DNA from: an uncultured Aquimarina sp.
GTDB lineage: Bacteria > Bacteroidota > Bacteroidia > Flavobacteriales > Flavobacteriaceae
Length of the DNA stretch: 64,000 nt
NCBI GenBank assembly: GCA_947501475.1
Contig: CANMWA010000010.1
Location: forward strand, 124,001 to 188,000
Direction: 5' to 3'
Shown: piece by piece, positions 42,677 through 49,659 of the stretch
Layout: each line of letters opens with the position of its first letter
Numbering within the stretch: the stretch's first letter is position 1
Made by a program: the position numbers and the translations under genes
The notes under the pieces: generated by a model
Seen by the model: only the letters and a program-made list of their open reading frames with translations
Told to the model about the DNA's origin: nothing
The model's database searches: none

Positions 42677-43717
42677 TTATTTAGAATCATATCTTTTAGA
42701 TGCAGCATTCACACCAGGTTGCCATGTTCTGGTAAATGCAGCCATATTATCTTGAACTACTTGAGGTAAATCTCCTGCATATTTATCTAATGCACCATCA
42801 CCTAAGTATAATCCAACATATGCCAATACATCGTCTGTTGCAAGTCCACCATTAATAGTAAAGACAGGCTCAAGATTTAATACTTGACGAGGATCAGAAC
42901 CTTTAGCCATACTAGCTTCATTTCTTGTTAGAATACCATCGTTATTAGTATCCAATAAATTTGTAAATTCTATAGCAAATTGATCACCTGTTTTACCGTT
43001 GATATTAATACCTATAAGTAAAGCTTTCATGTATATAAGGAAATCACTTTTTGTCATTGTCGGATTGATAGAAGGAACATTTCCTTGATAACCACATTGT
43101 GCAATAAATTGATTATCAATGTTAATACCTAAATTTCTTTCAATGTCTAAAACAGCTTCTTTTGTGTTACAAGGGTTACTAACAACTCCTTTAGAGCTTA
43201 CAAATAAACCATCACTGTTCATACATCCACTTCCGTTTGCAACAACAGTTACACAGGTTAAATTGTTTGGATTGTAGTTGTAATCTCCACAAGGTGTTCC
43301 ACCTCCGTTATTACCACCACCGTTTCCGCCGCCGCCATTGTTACCGCCGCCGTTTCCATCTTCATTACAACCACCAGACTGAGCTTGGTTAGCATCTGCC
43401 CAACATTGACCGCAAGCAGAGTAAGGGTGAGATGACGGACAGTCGTTATTTTGACCACCACCATTGCCGCCGCCATTGTTACCGCCGCCATTATTACCTC
43501 CTCCAGTATCATTACAACCACCAGATTGGGCTTGGTTGGCGTCTACCCAGCATGCTCCACACGCTTCAAATGGATGTGAACTCGGGCAACTTGATTTTCC
43601 GTTCGCATCAATAATTTTTGATACAGAACCATCTGTGACAAATTCTTCGCTTTCACAAGAAACTGTTACTACTAACAGTAACATTGAGAAAATCGCTAAA
43701 TTAAATACATGTTTCAT
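42677..43717 (-). CDS. lipoprotein with two cysteine repeats, Gly/Asn linkers and an EF-hand
   Basis: A 346-residue surface lipoprotein (C21 in TVSC). Two near-identical 26-residue repeats (44-69 and 93-118; CPSSHPFEACGACWVDANQ and CPSSHPYSACGQCWADANQ) with spacing Cx8Cx2Cx11C are separated and followed by low-complexity Gly/Asn linkers. A cysteine-containing segment follows (143-208), then a 12-residue calcium loop D256-E267 (DTNNDGILTRNE). The gene's linker DNA is locally GC-rich and repetitive, unlike its neighbours. A LacI-type operator lies 86 bases upstream, so it probably belongs to the xylan regulon. Function unknown. Confidence 0.75.
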   Translation of the reverse strand: MKHVFNLAIFSMLLLVVTVSCESEEFVTDGSVSKIIDANGKSSCPSSHPFEACGACWVDANQAQSGGCNDTGGGNNGGGNNGGGNGGGQNNDCPSSHPYSACGQCWADANQAQSGGCNEDGNGGGNNGGGGNGGGNNGGGTPCGDYNYNPNNLTCVTVVANGSGCMNSDGLFVSSKGVVSNPCNTKEAVLDIERNLGINIDNQFIAQCGYQGNVPSINPTMTKSDFLIYMKALLIGININGKTGDQFAIEFTNLLDTNNDGILTRNEASMAKGSDPRQVLNLEPVFTINGGLATDDVLAYVGLYLGDGALDKYAGDLPQVVQDNMAAFTRTWQPGVNAASKRYDSK

Positions 43718-43757
43718 TTCTTACAATTTTAATGTTTACTTAAATTTTTTAGTGCTT

Positions 43758-43788
43758 ACATAAAGTTTTATTGGTTAGGACTTTATGT
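43758..43788 (-). promoter_or_regulatory. 5' leader hairpin of the EF-hand lipoprotein gene
   Basis: Arms ACATAAAGT (43758-43766) and ACTTTATGT (43780-43788) pair perfectly over 9 bases around a 13-base loop, 41 bases before the ATG at 43717. It may be an RNA hairpin in the leader or an operator. Confidence 0.35.
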
Positions 43789-43802
43789 TAGATTTTCACG
43801 AA

Positions 43803-43816
43803 CTCAATCGTTTGAG
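43803..43816. promoter_or_regulatory. LacI-type operator between the EF-hand and CxxCH genes (site 2 of 3)
   Basis: CTCAATCGTTTGAG is a 14-base palindrome with one mismatch, matching CnnAAnCGTTTGnG. It lies in the 251-base divergent gap, 86 bases from the minus-strand EF-hand start and 152 bases from the plus-strand gene start, so it could serve either or both. Confidence 0.55.
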
Positions 43817-43968
43817 CTAATTTCGTTAAAAATGCTCTTTATCAAATAGTTAATAATACTTTAACAGTTCCTTATCTGTACACTTTTACCACGCATTTTG
43901 TGCTAAATGTAATTTTGACCCCATTTTTTTAGATAAAATTCTGTTTTTTTGCTAAAAAAATAAGATTA

Positions 43969-45402
43969 ATGAAGTCAGTGTCAAGTTGTTTTAGTTTCCT
44001 ATTGATTTTTACTTTTTTTGTTGCATGTAACCCAAAAACAAACGCAAAAAAGACATCAATAGTACAATCAGAAGAAGAATATATTAGCACAGGAGGTAAA
44101 ATTACTGGTAAAATTCGCTGTCCTAGTGCTGTAAATGATCTTATTGTCGAATTAGATAGTCTGAATCCTACCCCCAAAGAGGGAGATCCTGAGATGACGA
44201 TTAAAGGCGTTATGGCTTTTATGCAAAAAAATAATATTAAAACTATTGTTGAATTACTAAATAAGCTTCCTGAACATTATAGGAATAATTTTTCTCTAGT
44301 TGAAAAAACAAAGGGAGAGGGGCAATCTAATTTGCGATTCCCGAGAATAGTTTTATTTGGATCTGACGGAACTTTTTTAATGAATATTAGCACAAAACCC
44401 GATGATCCTAAATATGACTTGTTAGATTGTGCAGAATTAAATGAAGAAAATGGTGTGTGGGAATTTTCTCAACTTGATTTTACAGGAGATACACCTAAAC
44501 TTCATACTAGCCCAGAATCTTGTATTAGATGTCATGGTGATAAACCAAGACCGGTATGGGGGACAAATATGAACTGGCCTGGAGTTTTTGGAGATAATGA
44601 AGCTGCAGGGCTTAATGGAGAGGCATTATCTTATAGGCATGTGTTGAGGATGAGAGAAATTATTGAAGGTAAAACATTTTCTGATCGATTTGATTTTTTA
44701 AATTGGTCTGATCAAAAACTTACCTCTGGGGGAATTCGTCGAATTGCAGATAATGTTTTTGGTGCAGAACTATTAATTTCTAATATGGCAATGGGCACAG
44801 CTACTGCTAGAGGTGTTTTTATTAGAATTAAGAAAGAATATCCTAAAAAGTATATAGCATTGCGAGAAGCGCTATTATTACTTGGTTATGAATATATGGT
44901 GACCGGAATTTTAAGTGATATTGAAAAAGAAAATATAGAAGAGCTTATTAGAAGCTATGGTGGATCAGGCGGTGACATAGATGATCTGTTATTAGTTTTA
45001 GGAATTGATGCTAAAGAATCCTTTTCATTAGAGACATTGGCAAAAGAAGAAGAACCAAAAACAGATTGGAGCCTTGGTGCCGGGGATTTATATGAGCAAG
45101 TCTTGTTACAGGTGTTAAGTGATTTAACTAAGGATGATAATGATTTAAAAACACTATTAATTTCAGTTCCTAATACTCCTGGTATTTTTGGTTGCGAAGA
45201 TTTAGGAAAAAATATAAAAGAAGTGATCGATTTTAAAATGTTACATATGCATTATCTTTTAGGACGTGCACGATATGAAGTTAATAAAGTGTATTATCCA
45301 CAGGATGTCGAGAATATAAAAGAAAAGGTTTTTGTGCCGGTTTATGAAAAACTAGCACCCTATTTAAAGAAGAAAATAGGTGTTCATTATACTTCTTCAT
45401 AA
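43969..45402 (+). CDS. lipoprotein with a single haem-c (CxxCH) motif
   Basis: A 477-residue lipoprotein (C20 in FFVAC). A CIRCHG motif (C185, C188, H189), preceded by TSPES and followed by KPRPVWG, predicts one covalently bound haem c. The rest is mainly helical, has no second haem motif and matches no family that I can name. Its divergent gap holds a LacI-type operator, so it may be co-regulated with the xylan genes. A terminator follows. Electron transfer to an oxidoreductase is possible but is only inferred. Confidence 0.75.
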   Translation: MKSVSSCFSFLLIFTFFVACNPKTNAKKTSIVQSEEEYISTGGKITGKIRCPSAVNDLIVELDSLNPTPKEGDPEMTIKGVMAFMQKNNIKTIVELLNKLPEHYRNNFSLVEKTKGEGQSNLRFPRIVLFGSDGTFLMNISTKPDDPKYDLLDCAELNEENGVWEFSQLDFTGDTPKLHTSPESCIRCHGDKPRPVWGTNMNWPGVFGDNEAAGLNGEALSYRHVLRMREIIEGKTFSDRFDFLNWSDQKLTSGGIRRIADNVFGAELLISNMAMGTATARGVFIRIKKEYPKKYIALREALLLLGYEYMVTGILSDIEKENIEELIRSYGGSGGDIDDLLLVLGIDAKESFSLETLAKEEEPKTDWSLGAGDLYEQVLLQVLSDLTKDDNDLKTLLISVPNTPGIFGCEDLGKNIKEVIDFKMLHMHYLLGRARYEVNKVYYPQDVENIKEKVFVPVYEKLAPYLKKKIGVHYTSS

Positions 45403-45426
45403 ATAAAGTAAAAAGTTATCAAATTA

Positions 45427-45459
45427 AAAAGGGGTTGATTCATAGAATCAACCCCTTTT
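45427..45459. terminator. bidirectional terminator between convergent genes
   Basis: A perfect 15-base stem (45427-45441 with 45445-45459) around an ATA loop, with A-run on one side and T-run on the other, lies between the CxxCH gene (plus) and the two-module GH26 gene (minus). It can terminate both. Confidence 0.85.
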
Positions 45460-45500
45460 ACTGATATAAACTTATGGGGAAATTAAGTTGAGTTTGTGTT

Positions 45501-48500
45501 CTAGTTTACTATCAGTCTATTTATATGCTTAGTTTTACTATTATTAAATGTAGTTACCATATACATTCCTTTTTCTACATTGTTTATGTTAATTCTTACT
45601 TCTAGATCAGATGGGTTTGGAATTATGGTTTTTATAACTCTTCCATTTAAATCACTAATTACTATTTGCGTAAGATTTTTACCTCTTAAAGTGAATAGCC
45701 CTTCAGAAGGATTGGGGTAGATGGATATTTTTGACTCACTTACTTTTATTAATTGATCTTTTAATAGAAGTTGAGATTGTAGTAATTGATTATTAAGGTT
45801 ACTACTACCATGTAGCCATACGGGTTTATCTATTTCTGATTTCCAGTTATTGGCAATAGTATTATTTACATGTACTCCTGCGCGACCCCAGTATCCATTA
45901 GCTCTGTTTCCTTGCCCAAATAGTGCAGTATCATCTTCCCAGTTGGCATTAATGTAATGTACTTGTCGTATAACATCTTTATTGTCATAAATGTACTCAA
46001 AGAATGGAGCGAACCACTCATTCCATAGTCCATTGGCAGATTTATTTACACAACCCTGTGCAGCTGTACCATCCCAGACATTAGAAACATTGCAGTTGTT
46101 AATATTCACTAAATCGTACCCTTGAGGTGTTGATTCTGCCAGGTATACAGGTTTGTTTTTACTTCTGGCAAAAGAAATTACCTCATTAGCTTTTTCTCGT
46201 TGAGTTGGTATTCCAGGTAAAACAGATGTTCTTTCATCAGCATTTAAAAACCAAGAGATTCCCATCCAGTCTACATAATTATCACCAGGATACCAGCTTC
46301 GTATATCTCCGAAGTTTCCTTCTCCAAATTGTATATCTAGTACATCATCTACTGGTGAGGTTGAAGACTGCCATACATAGGCAACATTGGTAACCCCTTC
46401 TGCACGCATTACATCTACCACACGTTTGTATGCATTGATATAATTACTTCTATTTTCGTAACCAACATTCCAGTTTCCATCAAACTCATAAGCGATTCTT
46501 AGATATATAGCTCTATTGTTATATCTTTTAGCAAATGATGCTAATCGTTTGATTTGATTATCCCATTGTCCTTGTCCTACTTGTGCTAAGCATCCTTGAC
46601 ACCAGTAATTAGTGCCATTTGCTGTAGATTCACCTTCGGTCATACTTAAACCGATCGACAAGCTTGAGTTAGGGTATGCCAAGACAGAACTTCTAGCGTT
46701 TAGCGGTCCTGCTCCCCAATCTACATCGATTGTAGTGCCATTTCCATTGGTTGCAATCCCCCCGTTAGCAGTTTCTCCTAAGGCGCCATATTGCGGGAAT
46801 TGTGAGTCTAGCAGGCTGTAAAATGAGATGTATGTTGTGGTTCCTCCCATTACAGGAAATCCTTTACTTTGTACACCACCATCATTATAATCTTTTATTG
46901 TCTTAAGGTCTTGCCCAATGGTAAGTAAAATTTTATCATTAGGGGGTAGTAATTTGGCAGTTAATCCACTAGCATTACATGGTTCACAATCTCCACCACA
47001 ATCTACTCCAGTTTCATTTCCATTTTGAATACCATCGTTACACGTTGGAGTTGCTCCATTTTCGAAAATTCTAACATTTCTGAAGTTACTAGTGTTCCCT
47101 GATCCAGCGTCAAAGTCATTAACCAAAACTAGATACATATTATTACCTGTATAGAAATCACCTACAGGAATGCTAAAAGAAGTATAGCCACTTGGAGAGT
47201 AATCAAAATCGCGATTGCCCCAGTTTTGTGTTCCGTATAACTGAAAAATTTGAGAGGAAGTTAAGGATTCGTTACTATCAAAACCGATACCGTGTATTTC
47301 ACCTTGTGATATACTCTGAAATTCAAATTCTAATACTGTATTGGCAGTAATAGTATATCTTGTATTTGTTCTTCTCCATGTGTTATCAGTTAATGATGCT
47401 GTTAAACCACTATCCTGAATCGTAATATTAGCAGCGCTATCTTGATTGGAAAAAGAAGAAGTTCCTGTCTGATCAAAGTTTATACAATCTGTGCATCCTC
47501 CGCCAGTACCAGCAGTAATAGTTATAGGCCCAAGATTTTGTGGGCACTGATTATTACCCCATCTGGTATATATTTGATACGTACCAGGAGCTAGATTTGA
47601 AACTGTAGTAGATCCACTATTGTCAAGAACATTGTATGGGTAAGTTGATCCTCCATCTATACTAAACTCTATATTTGTTCTTCCGACCGTATCTGAGAAA
47701 CTAAATGCAATACTACCATCATTTGCTCCTTGTGAACTTTCATCGGTTTTGCTTACTGTTGCACTTGGAATATCAGATCCTGTACATGGTTCATTACCAC
47801 CACCGTTATTTTCACTTATAAAATTGAGGTAATCAACATTTAATGCAACATCTCCGCTATTATTTACGACCTGGAAAGATGCTCCTGCCGGTACAACCAC
47901 ATTTAGTGTAGCAACAGTGTAAGATCCAACCCAGGCTCCATTAGAAGTGAAATTAAGGTTTCCTTTATCTTGACCATTCACTTTTATTGAAATATTTCCT
48001 GAATTTCGTGAAGCATATATAAATTCTACTTTATCTGCTTTTGGAGCATTAGAAATCGTAAATCCATTTCCGTTACCATCAAGATATGCAACCCCTTGGC
48101 CGTTACTTGCAGATCCATCATTATAATATTGCGCCTGTCCTGTTAAGCTTCCTGTTTCGGCTTCTATTTTTGTAATTGTATCCCCTCCACCAGGATTACA
48201 TGGGGCACAACTACCACCACAATCAATACCGGTTTCATCCCCATTTTGAATACCATCATTACAAGTTGGATTTGTTTGACAAGGCTGACAGCTTCCGCCA
48301 CAATCTACACCAGTTTCATCTCCGTTTTGAATGCCATCATTACAAGTTGTAGGGTTTCCTCCTCCAGTAATACCCAAATCACTTAATAGATTTGGGCCGC
48401 CATGTAGAAAATTACCATTATTAATATAGTTATTCCAGTTATTAGCGATTGTATTGTTAGCTTCAATTCTGGTATCTCCCCAGAAACCGTTATTGGCATC

Positions 48501-49469
48501 TGGCCATTTCCATTGTGGTTGTGATTGCCAATCTGCATTAATGTATGCAACAGATCTTATTACATCCCTGTTATCATCTACAAATGGAATTAGTTGATCT
48601 CTAAAAAATTGATTCCAGATTCCTTGACCTCCCAATTGTTGTGCTGCACCGGGATTATCAAATGGGTGAAAAGTTCCTTGATCAAACTCATGATATTGAG
48701 CAGAGACTTCTGCCATCATGATAGGTTTGTTTTTAGTTCGTGCAAAATTTAGAATATAGTCTAGGTTGTCTCCATTAAAATTTTCATCAAAAAAGAAAAA
48801 AGAAAGGCCTACGTAATCTACATATTGGTCTCCTGGATAATAGCTGTCTATACCATTAGCAGGTGTAGCTCCCCAAGTTGCTGATTGCCATACATAAGCT
48901 ACATTGGTAACTTGTTTTTGATTTAAATAATTTACAATATAGCGATATGCTGCTTTATATTTGTTGGGGTCATAATTATTCCATGGTCCATCAAATTCAT
49001 ATCCTATTCTTAAATATATAGGTCTGGGAGAGTTTCTTTTAGCAAAAGCTGTAAATTTATCTAGTTCATCATTGTGTTGGCCATTTACTATTTCGGTTAA
49101 TCCATTGGGGTGATCTTCTCCCTGGCCATCATTTTCTTCTACCATCCATAAGCCTATGGCTAGTGCAGAATTTGGGTATCTGTCTAGAGCAGCTTGTGAA
49201 CCGATATTACCTGCCCCATAGTTTGTGATACTATTTAATCCCCCCATAGAATAGATGTCTGTATACATGGTCACTCCCGCAGGAGTTGGAAATCGCCCGC
49301 TATTTATATAGCCATCCACAGAACCTAAATCCTGACCTATAATGAGCATTGTTTTACCATTTGTAGGTGCAAACTTACCGGGTATCGTATTCTGTGAAAA
49401 AGAGGTTAGGCATCCTATCCAGAATATATAAAAAAATAGGAGTATGCCTTTGTTATTAGAAATTAACAT
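45501..49469 (-). CDS. T9SS-secreted protein with two GH26 beta-1,3-xylanase modules and binding domains
   Basis: A 1322-residue extracellular enzyme. After a signal peptide (about 1-26) come GH26 module 1 (30-355; acid/base E158 in RIGYEFDG, nucleophile E254 in MMAEVS), two DGIQNGDETG-DCGG cysteine motifs (372-425), a CBM6-like domain (432-555), an Ig/SprB-like segment (565-655), an unassigned beta-sandwich (about 660-805), a third cysteine motif, GH26 module 2 (about 835-1225; E995 and E1112) and a T9SS type A sorting tail (ISIYPNPSEG, from 1248). E158 and E254 are 96 residues apart, the spacing of the E138/E234 pair reported for Vibrio Xyl4. It should be the main polymer-cutting enzyme of the locus. 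Confidence 0.88.
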   Translation of the reverse strand: MLISNNKGILLFFYIFWIGCLTSFSQNTIPGKFAPTNGKTMLIIGQDLGSVDGYINSGRFPTPAGVTMYTDIYSMGGLNSITNYGAGNIGSQAALDRYPNSALAIGLWMVEENDGQGEDHPNGLTEIVNGQHNDELDKFTAFAKRNSPRPIYLRIGYEFDGPWNNYDPNKYKAAYRYIVNYLNQKQVTNVAYVWQSATWGATPANGIDSYYPGDQYVDYVGLSFFFFDENFNGDNLDYILNFARTKNKPIMMAEVSAQYHEFDQGTFHPFDNPGAAQQLGGQGIWNQFFRDQLIPFVDDNRDVIRSVAYINADWQSQPQWKWPDANNGFWGDTRIEANNTIANNWNNYINNGNFLHGGPNLLSDLGITGGGNPTTCNDGIQNGDETGVDCGGSCQPCQTNPTCNDGIQNGDETGIDCGGSCAPCNPGGGDTITKIEAETGSLTGQAQYYNDGSASNGQGVAYLDGNGNGFTISNAPKADKVEFIYASRNSGNISIKVNGQDKGNLNFTSNGAWVGSYTVATLNVVVPAGASFQVVNNSGDVALNVDYLNFISENNGGGNEPCTGSDIPSATVSKTDESSQGANDGSIAFSFSDTVGRTNIEFSIDGGSTYPYNVLDNSGSTTVSNLAPGTYQIYTRWGNNQCPQNLGPITITAGTGGGCTDCINFDQTGTSSFSNQDSAANITIQDSGLTASLTDNTWRRTNTRYTITANTVLEFEFQSISQGEIHGIGFDSNESLTSSQIFQLYGTQNWGNRDFDYSPSGYTSFSIPVGDFYTGNNMYLVLVNDFDAGSGNTSNFRNVRIFENGATPTCNDGIQNGNETGVDCGGDCEPCNASGLTAKLLPPNDKILLTIGQDLKTIKDYNDGGVQSKGFPVMGGTTTYISFYSLLDSQFPQYGALGETANGGIATNGNGTTIDVDWGAGPLNARSSVLAYPNSSLSIGLSMTEGESTANGTNYWCQGCLAQVGQGQWDNQIKRLASFAKRYNNRAIYLRIAYEFDGNWNVGYENRSNYINAYKRVVDVMRAEGVTNVAYVWQSSTSPVDDVLDIQFGEGNFGDIRSWYPGDNYVDWMGISWFLNADERTSVLPGIPTQREKANEVISFARSKNKPVYLAESTPQGYDLVNINNCNVSNVWDGTAAQGCVNKSANGLWNEWFAPFFEYIYDNKDVIRQVHYINANWEDDTALFGQGNRANGYWGRAGVHVNNTIANNWKSEIDKPVWLHGSSNLNNQLLQSQLLLKDQLIKVSESKISIYPNPSEGLFTLRGKNLTQIVISDLNGRVIKTIIPNPSDLEVRININNVEKGMYMVTTFNNSKTKHINRLIVN

Positions 49470-49530
49470 AATTTGGTGGTTTTTAATTAGTGATTAATTT
49501 AATAATCGACTTAATTTTTTAGTAAACAAT

Positions 49531-49538
49531 CAAATTTA
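49531..49538 (-). promoter_or_regulatory. putative -7 promoter element for the two-module GH26 gene
   Basis: On the minus strand TAAATTTG fits TAnnTTTG, 61 bases before the ATG at 49469. The -33 TTTG is not clear, so confidence is limited. Confidence 0.3.
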
Positions 49539-49659
49539 TGCTTCATTTTATGAAAAATCGACAATGCTAATACGATTAAAATACTAGAGTACTACAGTTT
49601 TACTACGCAAAGCATTTTTTTGGTGTATTGAAACTTAATTTTGTGATAGAAAAACGGGT

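Noticed and set aside
43464..43515. Possible CRISPR or tandem repeat array
   Set aside because: The short GCC/ACC repeats are in-frame codons for Gly/Asn linkers; there are no spacers of constant length.
43432..43763. Plus-strand ORFs rich in proline and histidine opposite the EF-hand gene
   Set aside because: They are antisense translations of the Gly/Asn-linker codons and carry no start context or domain.
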